Source: a virus
Direction: 5' to 3' (one strand)
IMG/VR virus record: IMGVR_UViG_3300010883_000301
Span: 1 to 28,541 of that record
DNA: 28,541 nt
Position numbers and translations under genes: made by a program. Under the pieces are notes generated by a model. The model was not told where the DNA came from. It saw nothing but the letters and a program-made list of their open reading frames with translations, and searched no databases. Below, piece after piece: positions 1 to 9,978 of this stretch. Positions within the stretch are counted from its first letter, which is position 1, and each line of letters starts with the position of its first letter.

Positions 1-58
1 ATATCTTGGTTTATTTAAATCAGGTTTCTTAAAATTGTTTAACATACATTATACATTT

Positions 59-67
59 ATAATTTAC
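59..67 (-). promoter_or_regulatory. Degenerate copy of the phage promoter motif (left edge)
   Basis: On the minus strand this reads GTAAATTAT followed by AAATGTATAATG. It closely resembles the element at 16855-16863, GTATATTAT followed by ATATGTATTG. It lies just downstream of the phosphoesterase stop and would drive a gene to the left of the window. Bases 1-91 hold nothing else that I can support. One position differs from the other four copies, so confidence is lower. Confidence 0.4.
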
Positions 68-91
68 AAAAAATTAAGCAGTTATTCAAAT

Positions 92-1273
92 TTATTCAGG
101 TGAATATGTAAGTTCACATATTTCTCCTTTAGTTGGACTATGTAGAGATAATACTCCAGATCTTCTAGAACCTATGAATTTATTGTGATAATGATAATAA
201 TCTGTACGTGAGAGACTTGGTAAAATCTTTAACATAAATCCAGTATTTTCATGTTCAGTTATATATTCTATTTTCTTTTTATGATGGTAATGTCCTGTAT
301 ATAATGTTCTGTATAGTGTCTTACCCCATTGTCTTGGATATTCCATTGAATAAACTAATAATGAATTTTTAGTATTAACATCACCATGTTCAAAAGCAAA
401 AAAGTTATCTTCATATACAAACACTTTTCTTTCTAGATAAACAGTATCCCATAAAATTTCTGGGTTATCAAAACACTTAGATAAAGCATGAGCTAAGTGA
501 AATGAAGATAATCTATCATGATTACCAGGTATATAAATAACTTGTAGTTCATCACAAAATTGTTTGATATAGTTAATACTCCATTGTAATGCATCAAAAG
601 CCTGTGTATAAGCCTCTGTAGCTGTCATACAGTTATCTAAAGGTGTTCCAGCAGTAGTAGCTCCATTCCATGTATCCATGTTTATTACATCACCTCCTAT
701 GACATAATACATTTTTTCTAAATGATGGGAATCTGATGCTCTTTTTATTAAATCTTTTATTGTTTCTTCAAAACATTTATCTATAGTTTCATTTCCTTCT
801 TTACCAAAGTGTATGTCTTGTAATGACAAAACTCCAGCTGTTTTAATTTTACCTGGAGTTTCTACTCTTTTTACTTCATTATATTTTTTTGGTTTAAACC
901 CTTTTAATAATTCAGCAACATTATCTACCTCATTATCTTTTAGTTTGGTTATCATTGCAGATACACGCCAATGATCTCCCATTTGTTTATTCCAATAACT
1001 AGATAATTTCCATTTAGTAATGTCAATATTCAATATATCAATTATTTCTTCAGGAGTTTTTGGTTCAGATGAAGACATAACTTCCATCTTTGCTTCTCCT
1101 TTTTCTAGGTTGTATTCATAAGAAGTTGATCCTTCCTCTACTAGCTCTTTAGATTTTACATAATCTTTTAGTGCTTCATAGTCTTCTGTACTAATATTTA
1201 ATTTGTCTGAACAATATTCAGAATTTTTCTTCCATTTAAAGGAAGCTTTGATCTTGTCTAGTAATGATTCCAT
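92..1273 (-). CDS. Calcineurin-like metallophosphoesterase
   Basis: A 393-residue phosphoesterase of the calcineurin/Mre11/SbcD-type superfamily, which uses two metal ions to hydrolyse phosphoesters. All signature blocks are visible: DIH (D153, H155), GGDVIN (D195, N198), GNHD (250-253), a late histidine in EHGD (H296) and GHYH (327-330). The first 140 residues are charged, include a WRVSA stretch (about 102-106), and may be a substrate-binding or winged-helix region; I cannot name it. I place the start at 1273 rather than the in-frame ATG at 1372, because the 33 extra codons would cover a terminator hairpin and a promoter-like TATCTTTG that fit noncoding DNA. Nuclease or end-processing activity on host or phage DNA is the usual guess for phage members, but the substrate is not visible here. 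It appears to be expressed as its own unit, separate from the virion genes. Confidence 0.88.
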   Translation of the reverse strand: MESLLDKIKASFKWKKNSEYCSDKLNISTEDYEALKDYVKSKELVEEGSTSYEYNLEKGEAKMEVMSSSEPKTPEEIIDILNIDITKWKLSSYWNKQMGDHWRVSAMITKLKDNEVDNVAELLKGFKPKKYNEVKRVETPGKIKTAGVLSLQDIHFGKEGNETIDKCFEETIKDLIKRASDSHHLEKMYYVIGGDVINMDTWNGATTAGTPLDNCMTATEAYTQAFDALQWSINYIKQFCDELQVIYIPGNHDRLSSFHLAHALSKCFDNPEILWDTVYLERKVFVYEDNFFAFEHGDVNTKNSLLVYSMEYPRQWGKTLYRTLYTGHYHHKKKIEYITEHENTGFMLKILPSLSRTDYYHYHNKFIGSRRSGVLSLHSPTKGEICELTYSPE

Positions 1274-1298
1274 ATATAAATTATTTTGATTAGAGCCA

Positions 1299-1306
1299 CA
1301 AAGATA
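1299..1306 (-). promoter_or_regulatory. Host-type Bacteroidota promoter (-7 element)
   Basis: The minus strand reads TATCTTTG, an exact match to the TAnnTTTG -7 element used by the primary sigma factor of Bacteroidota. It is preceded by a T-rich stretch near the expected -33 region. It lies 25 bases upstream of the ATG at 1273, which leaves a short leader. It is the only such match I noticed in the gaps and suggests the phosphoesterase is read by host RNA polymerase. The -33 box is poor, so this remains a candidate. Confidence 0.5.
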
Positions 1307-1320
1307 TAATTTTTTTTGTA

Positions 1321-1354
1321 TTATAAAAGAAAAGATCCTATTTTCATAGGACCT
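1321..1354 (-). terminator. Rho-independent terminator after the 184-residue gene
   Basis: On the minus strand, TCCTAT and ATAGGA pair around a four-base loop (1336-1351). Two more pairs form beyond one mismatch. The hairpin is followed by TCTTTTCTTTT. It sits about 50 bases past the stop of the 184-residue gene and closes the adhesion operon. It lies inside the longest possible phosphoesterase reading frame, which argues against that longer start. Confidence 0.7.
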
Positions 1355-1402
1355 CTTCAGGCAATCAAGCAATGAAAACCAAACAAAAACACTACTCTTC
1401 TG

Positions 1403-1957
1403 CTAAAACGCTGTTGTACAAAAAGTTTCTACTGATCCATATAAGGTACCACCTATATTTGTATCAACTTGAAATTTATATACAGTATTATTTGTTAAAC
1501 CTGTTACAGTAAATGTTGCTAGCCCAGTTGAAACAGCAGTTCCTAATGGTGCTGCTGAATAAGCTCCTGCAGTTGATAATTTATATTTTACATTTAAAGA
1601 TGCTGCAGTTGTAGGTACACCAGCCCAACCTAATGTCACTGTTGATGAAGTCTTATTTACTACATATAAATATTGAATTGATTTAGTAGCTGTGTTAGGA
1701 TCTTTTATAAATAATGCTACTCTCTGCATAATTGCAGATAATCTTTCTCCTTTAGCAATTGTAAATATATTACCACTTGCATCTTCTGTTTGTATTGTAT
1801 CTTGACACCAAGTTATACATTCCATACATAAACATTCAGCACATTGTTCAACATTTACACCAGTACATTGTGAATATGCACATGGTGTTGTTAGACCTGT
1901 ATCTTTACAAGCACAAGGTGTTGATTTACAATTACTAGAGTTACAATTACATCCCAT
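1403..1957 (-). CDS. Cys-rich virion protein with C-terminal FN3 domain
   Basis: A 184-residue protein. Residues 1-51 hold twelve cysteines (positions 3, 5, 10, 15, 17, 26, 31, 39, 42, 44, 47, 51), an arrangement that suits metal binding or disulfide knots outside the cell. Residues 60-92 form a short helical segment (AKGERLSAIMQRVALFI) resembling the N-terminal HGDTISDVIAKL segment of the neighbouring 1214-residue protein. Residues 104-182 look like one fibronectin type III domain, with the typical W111 and the VYKFQV strand at 159-164. It is the last gene of its unit, 18 bases after the 1214-residue gene, and is followed by a terminator. I infer a small accessory tail or fibre protein that uses the same anchor as its neighbour. 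There is no signal peptide or membrane segment. The exact role is unknown. Confidence 0.8.
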   Translation of the reverse strand: MGCNCNSSNCKSTPCACKDTGLTTPCAYSQCTGVNVEQCAECLCMECITWCQDTIQTEDASGNIFTIAKGERLSAIMQRVALFIKDPNTATKSIQYLYVVNKTSSTVTLGWAGVPTTAASLNVKYKLSTAGAYSAAPLGTAVSTGLATFTVTGLTNNTVYKFQVDTNIGGTLYGSVETFCTTAF

Positions 1958-1975
1958 TTTATTTATTTTTATTTA

Positions 1976-4900
1976 TTAAGCACATGTTGTTGCATTTTTC
2001 CAATGTGGATAGGTTCGTGAATATTGTGCTACATTAAGTCCTGTAGTACCAGTTGCTCTTGCATACCATCTATCATGAAATAGTTCATCTCTAAAATCTT
2101 GATCTATAGATCCTTTAGTTGTATAATATGCTCTAACAGTACCATCAAATTCAATTCCTGTAGTACTATATATAACCGCACTAACACTTGCAGAATTAGT
2201 ACATGCTTGTGTTGATGTATTTGTGGCTGTAGCCTCATTTGAGTGCCCATATGTAGTACCAGCACCATGCACAGCAACACCCATTCCTAAAACACCACCT
2301 GCTGTTGGATTTGCACTTGCACCTGTTACTGAAGGTAGGCAAAGTAATTTCCCCATCTCATTAACAAATGAAGTATATTCATAACCAAAGTAATCATCTA
2401 TATAAGGTACTACTGTTATATTAAGATCTGATAATGGTGCTAAGTTATTTAGATTAACTGTTGCTACAGTTCCATTATATGGATTTGCATTTGTAACAAG
2501 ATTAGCTTCCCAGTTTGCAACAGCTTCTACATTTAAATAATCACTTCCAAATCTATATGCATTATATTGAGATCCAATAAGAGCTGGAGTTGTATTACCT
2601 GCTGGAGCATTACATGCTAAAATCATTTGTCTTATTAATGCTTTATCTTGTCCATCTACACCAGTATGTAATCCAGTTTGTTTTGGTATTACGTAATGTC
2701 CATCACATCTATATATTGCATTTTCAAGATTAGTATAAGTAGCATTAAGACTATTAGCAGTTGACCATACTGATTCTCCTACACCACCATTGGCTGTTGT
2801 ATTTCTATTATTATCTACAAGTATATTCATTATATCATCATAATCAGCTAAATATCTTGTAGTTGGAGCAAGTGGTGCTGAAGCTGCTAATGCTTCTGTA
2901 TATAATGGATAAGGAGTACCACCACATGTAACTGTATCTGCTTGATCAATAAATGAGAATAACATCATATTTGATGCTAAATTTGCTACTGTACCAGTCC
3001 ACCATCCAACTGGTGTAGTAGAAGGAGTCCATGTTTGTGCAATAGTTGACCATGTTCCTGTAGATGTAAGTGAAAGTCCAGCACCACGCATTGCTATAAT
3101 TTTATGATTTGATAAATATGCACTTGCAGAACCCAATCCAACCCCCACCATATCACAATTAGTTATAGGAAGAATATATAATTGACCTGTATATCCAGAA
3201 TAAGTAGTTTGAATACTTGTATGTGCAGCTATCATTGCAGTCTTTATATTAAGACCTTCAGTTTCTGTATAAGCATCAGTATCAATAAATACTACTAAAT
3301 CAGTAGCTAAAGACTGAGGCCAAAAACCTCTTGATAATGATGTTGTATAATTACTAGTTTTCGCACCTATAGTTAATGCTGCTGAATTTGAATCTGTATT
3401 ATTAAAAGCACCAGACTGTAAAGGTGCATATGTAAACTGTTGTGTCTCAGCAGGGATTGCATTTGGTGTAAATGATGTAACACCAAAACTTGCTACACCT
3501 ACATTATATGTTAATGCTGAAGCTTGAACACTATTACCATGTGCAATTTGATAATTATAATTTGCACTAAAAGCATATTGTACATCTGCACGTGGAACCC
3601 AGGTTGTCCATGCTGCTTGACTTATATTTACTTCATCACCTACACATGAAAAATATGTCTGTGGTATAATTGGTACACTAGTTGCTGTAGTATTTCCTTC
3701 AGCATATACAAATAAATTCTTTCCTCCATCAGATGTAATACCATCAATATAACGCCATCCATCTCCTAGTGTGTTTGTACTTCCATCTAGTCTTGCTGTA
3801 GTAACTCCATTTGTCACTAATGATTTAACTGGATTATTATAATCCAATGATACACCATTCATAGTAATCTTACCTGCTGAACATGGTGTTAAACTTTCAG
3901 CCCATATTGTATTGTTTCTTAATACTCCTGCTACTGAACTATCAGAAGTTGTGAATCCTCCAATATAAATATCACCCATATTTGTTCCTGGATTTATAGA
4001 ATCATCACAAGCAATAGGTGTAAATGAACCAGCTACTCCATATTGAAGTTCTGTTGCAACTGCTTTATAATCTGCTGCTAATACTTCAAGATCTGTACAT
4101 GTTGTTCCTGTTGTATTAAATGATTGTTGAGGACATAAATGATTAAAGTTATCTGATCCTGCTATTGGAGTTCCGTAAGATATTTGAATTAAATATGCTG
4201 ATCCAGGTGTTAAATTTGTAAAGCTTCCTGTCCAAGTAGATCCTGGATTACTATTAACTTGACTAGTAATTACTGAACCTGCAGCATTTAATAATTGTAT
4301 TTGTGCATTCATTGTAGCAGGTAAGTACTGTGCATTTACAGTCCATGATATAGATGTTAATCCTGGAGTTCCCATAGTTAATTGTGGACAAATATCTGTT
4401 GAAGTTATTGTTTTAGTTTGAGTATTAGCACATTCCATTCCTACACCATTTGTAAAGCAGAATTGAACTTCAACTTCAAATGTTGCACTACTACCATTTA
4501 AACCATTAAGAGTATATGTTTGACCAGCAGAATTATTTTGTAATTGATGTATTGATGCATAATGAACTTGATTACTTCCTTCATCATCTGTTATTATAAC
4601 TTTAGAACCATTAGATCTATCACAATCATAAAAAGTTGTTGGAATAGTAGATGATGAAAAGTTTATATTCAGTGAATTAATCTGTCCAGGATCACCTTGA
4701 ACATTAGCAGAAAAACCATAAATAATATCTTTACATGCAGTTGGTACTACATCAGCTATTAAACTTTCAAGTGCTTGTCTCATATCATTAATAGTAATCC
4801 AAGCATTTGTAAATGATTGTGCTAAACTATTAGGATTTAATATAAAACCATTATAGGTACTCATATCTCCTACACCATTTAATTTCTTTGAACTTGCTAA

Positions 4901-5620
4901 AGATGCAGCTTGATAACCTATTGATGTTGCTAAACTTGATTGAGGTCCTGTTCCTTCTTGGAGTCCACAAAATGCTCTCTCAACTGCTATTAAAGCTGTA
5001 CTCATATTTGTTAATCTACCTGGAGTTCCAACACAGGTAGTTAAAATTTGTTTTTCTGACTTATTTGTTTTATTTCTTTTTTCAGTATTTTCTAATGAAA
5101 TAATTCTTCCTTCATGATTTGCTACCTGGCCTTGTATTATTGAAATCTCTGATGTTGTTTCACTTATTCTTGTTCCTAATAATGTAGCATATTGTTGTAA
5201 TGGTAATGCTCTAACTATAGTTGCTGTATTAGGGTCTTGATATTGCAACATTGATGGTAAACTAACAGGTGTAGTTAAAACATCTCCTTGTCCAAATTCA
5301 GATTGATTTGCCACACGTGCTTGAACAACATTCTCTATTATAAGATTTTGTAATTCTGTTTCATTATTAGCATGTCTAGCTTGTTGGCCGTTTCCATTTT
5401 CAAGACCTTCTTGATTTATTGCTGCAAATTTTGAATGTGTACCTGAACCTCCTGCTAATTTACTTAAAGCTGTTAGTTCTTCACATAGTTTAGCTATTAC
5501 ATCACTTATAGTATCACCATGACATATGTCAACACAAGGTAAATCTGGTCCTTGCCAAATTACACAATTTGATGATGTATTATCACATCCACCAGTTTTA
5601 TTAGAGTTAAAAGGAATCAT
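1976..5620 (-). CDS. Large fibre-like virion protein with FN3-like and vWA-like regions
   Basis: A 1214-residue, Ser/Thr/Asn-rich extracellular-type protein with no signal peptide or membrane segment. Residues 12-50 are a Cys-containing head (VIWQGPDLPCVDICHGDT) followed by a helix. I read this as a virion anchor shared in outline with the 184-residue neighbour. Residues 150-180 could form a short coiled coil, as in trimeric fibres. Residues 300-505 are beta-rich with Cys-bounded FN3-like segments. From about 773 there is a von Willebrand A-like pattern: strand LVVFIDTDAY with a DxDxY variant of the MIDAS motif, a helix, strand MMLFSFIDQAD (885-895) and YLADYDD (923-929). The same order of blocks occurs in the 2917-residue protein upstream. 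The role is probably host attachment at the tail tip or head fibre. It has its own phage-type promoter 30 bases before the ATG. Confidence 0.8.
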   Translation of the reverse strand: MIPFNSNKTGGCDNTSSNCVIWQGPDLPCVDICHGDTISDVIAKLCEELTALSKLAGGSGTHSKFAAINQEGLENGNGQQARHANNETELQNLIIENVVQARVANQSEFGQGDVLTTPVSLPSMLQYQDPNTATIVRALPLQQYATLLGTRISETTSEISIIQGQVANHEGRIISLENTEKRNKTNKSEKQILTTCVGTPGRLTNMSTALIAVERAFCGLQEGTGPQSSLATSIGYQAASLASSKKLNGVGDMSTYNGFILNPNSLAQSFTNAWITINDMRQALESLIADVVPTACKDIIYGFSANVQGDPGQINSLNINFSSSTIPTTFYDCDRSNGSKVIITDDEGSNQVHYASIHQLQNNSAGQTYTLNGLNGSSATFEVEVQFCFTNGVGMECANTQTKTITSTDICPQLTMGTPGLTSISWTVNAQYLPATMNAQIQLLNAAGSVITSQVNSNPGSTWTGSFTNLTPGSAYLIQISYGTPIAGSDNFNHLCPQQSFNTTGTTCTDLEVLAADYKAVATELQYGVAGSFTPIACDDSINPGTNMGDIYIGGFTTSDSSVAGVLRNNTIWAESLTPCSAGKITMNGVSLDYNNPVKSLVTNGVTTARLDGSTNTLGDGWRYIDGITSDGGKNLFVYAEGNTTATSVPIIPQTYFSCVGDEVNISQAAWTTWVPRADVQYAFSANYNYQIAHGNSVQASALTYNVGVASFGVTSFTPNAIPAETQQFTYAPLQSGAFNNTDSNSAALTIGAKTSNYTTSLSRGFWPQSLATDLVVFIDTDAYTETEGLNIKTAMIAAHTSIQTTYSGYTGQLYILPITNCDMVGVGLGSASAYLSNHKIIAMRGAGLSLTSTGTWSTIAQTWTPSTTPVGWWTGTVANLASNMMLFSFIDQADTVTCGGTPYPLYTEALAASAPLAPTTRYLADYDDIMNILVDNNRNTTANGGVGESVWSTANSLNATYTNLENAIYRCDGHYVIPKQTGLHTGVDGQDKALIRQMILACNAPAGNTTPALIGSQYNAYRFGSDYLNVEAVANWEANLVTNANPYNGTVATVNLNNLAPLSDLNITVVPYIDDYFGYEYTSFVNEMGKLLCLPSVTGASANPTAGGVLGMGVAVHGAGTTYGHSNEATATNTSTQACTNSASVSAVIYSTTGIEFDGTVRAYYTTKGSIDQDFRDELFHDRWYARATGTTGLNVAQYSRTYPHWKNATTCA

Positions 5621-5650
5621 AATTATTTATTCTTATTATCACTATACATT

Positions 5651-5659
5651 ATAATATAC
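5651..5659 (-). promoter_or_regulatory. Phage promoter motif, copy D
   Basis: The minus strand reads GTATATTAT followed by AATGTATA. It lies in the 95-base gap between the 2917-residue gene and the 1214-residue gene, 30 bases before the ATG at 5620. A TTGGCT sits 17 bases upstream of TATATT and could act as a -35, but this is not shared by the other copies. I see no clear hairpin terminator after the upstream gene, so transcripts may also read through. Confidence 0.6.
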
Positions 5660-5715
5660 AGATTTTTAATGATACAGCCAAGTTATTTATTTTGTTTATT
5701 GTTTTTTTCATAGTA

Positions 5716-8700
5716 TTATATAAACGTTACACCTATATCAATACATCCTGCAACAACTGTATATGTATTACTTGCAACAAACGGATCATCACAAATAATT
5801 GAACTTGCTCCCAATGAATTATTATTCACTATAAAGGTACCAGCAGGCATATTAAGATTATTTCCATTTTTTATATTAAGACTTGTTAATAGATTATCAT
5901 GGGCATAACAAGAAGTCATAACAACATTAGCACTTAAATCAAGGGTTGTGAGTTGATTATTATCACACTTTAATTCAGTTAAAGCAGTATTCTGAATTAC
6001 ATTAAGACTTCCAATTGAATTGTTACTACAATACAACCAAACTAAACCAGTATTAGTAATTACATTAAGGCCTGTGAGGAGATTATTTTGACACTTCAAA
6101 TACTCTAAAACAGTATTAGTAGTTAAATTTAAAGATGTGATTTGATTATTATAACAAGCTAAAGACCATAAAGCAGTACAACCATTTACATTAATACTTG
6201 TAAGGCTATTATAAATTACATTTATTTGGTATAAATTAGTAAGATTACTTACATCCAAAGTTGTCATATTATTATTAGCACAAAACAAACTAGCTAAAGC
6301 AGTAAAATCTTGAATACCTGTTAAATCAGAAATACTTGAATTATTGAGACTTAAAGTAATTATACTACTGACATCAGTTGTTAAGCACCAATCAGTTGTA
6401 GGACCACCTGAGAATGTAACACTATGATTAGCTATTAATTCGTTTTGGAAATTAGTATCAGGTATATAAGTGTAACCAGCATTACAACCTGCACTGAAGG
6501 ATGTCTGAGCATCCTTACTTGTCCAGTTAGCATCTGAGTAAACTACATCATCTACAGTAACACATGTTAATAAAGGATTGGTTGTAGAATCATAGTTAGC
6601 AGTAGGAACATTAGTATTATTACCATTTGCCATATTAAGTTCAGTAAGTGCACAATTTTTAGTATCAATTTCAGTTAGAGCAACATTATTACTTAAATCA
6701 AGACTAGTTATTAACGGATCATTATAAGTCCATAAAAGTTCTAAAGCACTATTAGTACTTAGATTTACACTTGATAGTACATCATTATTACTAACCTTCA
6801 TTGATTTTAAAGCAGTATTCTGAGTAGTATCAATACTTGTCATTGCAGGATTTTCATAAGCATTTAAATTTTCTAAAAGAACAAGAGTACTTATATCAAC
6901 ATTTGTCATTCCACTCGTATTATATGATATATCTAATGATATTAAATTAACAAGAGCACTTACATCAATAGTTGTATATACGCATCCTTGTACACTCAAA
7001 TAAGTTAAAGTAGTATTATAACTTATGTTAAAAGTTGTCAAAGTATTCCAACTAGCATACAAAGTATCTAAAACAATAAAATCTTGTATACCTGTAAAAT
7101 CAGTAACACCCAAACCATTAAGATTTAGAATTGTTATAGTATTAATTGTACTTGTTAATACATAATCACCAACAAATGTTTTTCCAAGTCCTGTTAAATA
7201 AGTTTGGAAAGCACTATCAGGTATATAAGTCCAGAGACACAAATCAGTTGTACTAAATGTAGTTCCTGCATCAATAAATGCTGGTGCAGTCCAGTTAGTA
7301 GTAGAATAAGAAGTATCATCAACAGTGATGTTACTAAGAAGTGGACAACCAGTAAAATCTAGTGACCAGCTATTTAATAGTATATTTGAATTATTTCCAT
7401 TTTTAATATTAACATTTTCAAGTAGTTCACATCCTGCCGTGATTACCCGTGAAAGATTAGATTGTAGATCTAATTTTAAACATTGAATATTAGTTTTGTA
7501 TAATGATGGTGTTAATAATTCAGAACCAATCTCAACAAACCCTAGATTAATATTTGCATCAACATCTAATTCTGTTATGGCAGGACAAGCTCCAAGTGAT
7601 AATCCTTCTAAAAGAATATTGTTAGTGAAATCAATACCCGCATTAGTAAATGCATTATTATATCCAACAAAAGTAGTTAAGGCAGTATTAGTACTTGTAT
7701 CAACAGCTGTTATTTTATTATTATCTATTTCTAATGTTAATAGAGCCGTACAACCAGTTGTGATAAGAGTTGTAAGAGAACTTACTGCAGGATATGCCCA
7801 AGGAGCACTAATACCATTTGCCCAAGTTTGATTATGACAATTAATATGTTCTAAAGCAGTACAGTTAGATGTATTAACGCTTGTAAGAAACGCACAAGCA
7901 GGTATCCATAATGTTTTTAATGTAGTATGATTTTGAACATCCATAGTTATTAAAGGATTCATACTAGCTTCTAGATAAGTTAGAATAGGAGTAACACTTG
8001 GATTTATATTAATTGTAGTAAGTTGATTACCACCTACATAAATCTCATCCAGTAAAGGATTATTAGTGAAATCAATACTTGTAATATTATTACTTTGTAA
8101 TTTAAGAGTAGTTAATAAAGGGTTACCACTTAAATCTATTGCAGTAAGACTATTATTAGGAATATTAATTGTAGTTAAAGATGACATACATTCTAAACCT
8201 GTTGCATCAGCAATAGGTGGATCTATATTACCATCATAAGTTATTCCAGTTATTCCAATTAATCCAGCTGTTGCTGTATTAAAAGAAGCATCAAAGAAAA
8301 CTCCAAATGTAGTTGTTAAATATGCTCTAAAGTTAGCATCTGGAATATTACATATTGGGAGGGCACAACTATTTGGTATACATACTGTGTTATATACATT
8401 TACAGCATCTGTACTTAACCAAGTACTATTTGAATGAGCTACATCATCAACAGTTATACAAGTAAGAAGTGGAGTATCCATAGTATTCCACTCAGAAGTT
8501 AGATTTATTCCTGCTATATTATTACCATTTTGTACATTTAAAGTTGTTAGATTAGGATTATGATCAGCATGACACTGAGTTAAAACAGTAGCATTAGATA
8601 AATCTACACAGTCTATTAAATTATAACCAAACTGAATTCTATCTAAAGCAATATTATTAGTTACATCTAAAGTTGAAATTTGATTAGAAGTACATACAAA

Positions 8701-9978
8701 ATGAATTAAAAGAACATTAACATTTACATTAAGAACTGAAAGTAAATTATTAGATATTTGGAAAACAGTTAAAAGAACATTATTAGTTACATCTATACTT
8801 GTAATTTGATTAGAAACACAATACAAAGAATTTAAAGCAGTATTCTGACTTACATCAAGGCTTGTGAGTTGATTAAAACTACAATTCAAACTACTTAAAA
8901 CTGTATGAGGGGTTACATCAAGGCTATTAAGTAGATTAGAATTTACGGTGATGGAAGTTAAAAGAATATTCTGACTTATATCCAAAACACCTATTTGATT
9001 TGATGGAGCTTGTAAACTATATAAAGCAGTATTAAACTGCAGGTTAAGACTTGTTATTTGATTATATCCAACTTTTAAAATTTGTAATCCTGTAAAGCAT
9101 TCAATACCTGTCATGTCAGCAATACCATTTGGATCAGGTATCATTGTCATAGTTAGATCTAAAGTAGTCAATGCAGCAACATCTGTATCAAGTACAGTAG
9201 TACCAACATATGTAAATGCAGGATATTGAGTTTGTAATGATGCAAAGAAGTTAGCATCTGGTATATTACAATATGTTGCTGCAACACATGGTGATCCAAA
9301 TATATCTCCAGTATCAATAGAAGTTGGTGCAGGCCAATTTGTAGTTGACCAAGCTGTATCATCTACACTAATACAAGTAAGATTAGGAGTATTTATAGTT
9401 ATGAATTGAGGACTATTCATATTTGTATTATTTCCATTTGTTACATCAAGGAAACTTAATGGAATATTATCATTACAATGTAAATAAGTTAAAAGTGTTT
9501 GATTAGTAAGATCAAGTGTTGTAATTTCATTCCAAGAACAATCAACAGTAGTTAAAGCGGTATTATTACTTACATCAAGGCTTGTTATTTGATTTTGGTT
9601 ACACCACAAATAAGTTAAAGCAGGGAGCGTACTTACATCAAGTGTTGTGATAAATTGATTACCATTACAATTCAAATAAGTTAAAGCAGTATTAGCACTT
9701 ACATCAAAGCTTGTAAGTTGATTACCTCCTACATCCACATGCTGTAAAGCTATGTTTTGACTTAAATTAATATTTGTAAGAAGATTATTACTACATCCTA
9801 ATATTTCTAAAGCAACAAAACATTCTATTCCTGTAAGGTCTGTAATAGATGGAACATAATAACTAACATTTAATCCAGTAATTGTATTAACATCATTTAT
9901 AGGTATAGTACCAGTATATGGACCTTGTGGTTTATGACCTAAGTCCATTAATGCTTGCTCAAAATTATTATCTGGAAT
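5716..9978 (-). repeat. Five tandem leucine-rich repeat cassettes
   Basis: Each cassette starts with IPDxxFxxxL, at residues 1498, 1736, 2042, 2416 and 2669 (coordinates 9978, 9264, 8346, 7224, 6465). It continues with LRR units of about 21 residues of the type LxxLDVSxNTxLTxLxCxxN. Cassettes are about 238, 306, 374, 253 and 249 residues long. All five contain NGNN near the end. Four then carry (C/N)(I/V)xVDDxxxS followed by NW or TW, and the fifth has a degenerate IICDD. At the DNA level the repeats remain similar: an identical 18-base segment occurs at 8848-8865 and 9568-9585. This favours gain and loss of units by recombination. Confidence 0.85.

Noticed and set aside
92-1372. The longest version of the phosphoesterase gene
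   Set aside because: The extra 33 codons run over a terminator and a promoter-like site and encode a sequence unlike the rest of the protein; the ATG at 1273 is preferred.
7496-7831. Plus-strand open frame of 111 codons
   Set aside because: It lies wholly antisense to the LRR region of the giant adhesin and shows no domain; the repeat composition keeps the frame open.
5716-9978. Regularly spaced near-repeats, CRISPR-like at first sight
   Set aside because: The units are about 63 bases, diverge freely and translate into leucine-rich repeats in one frame. No invariant repeat with unique spacers is present.
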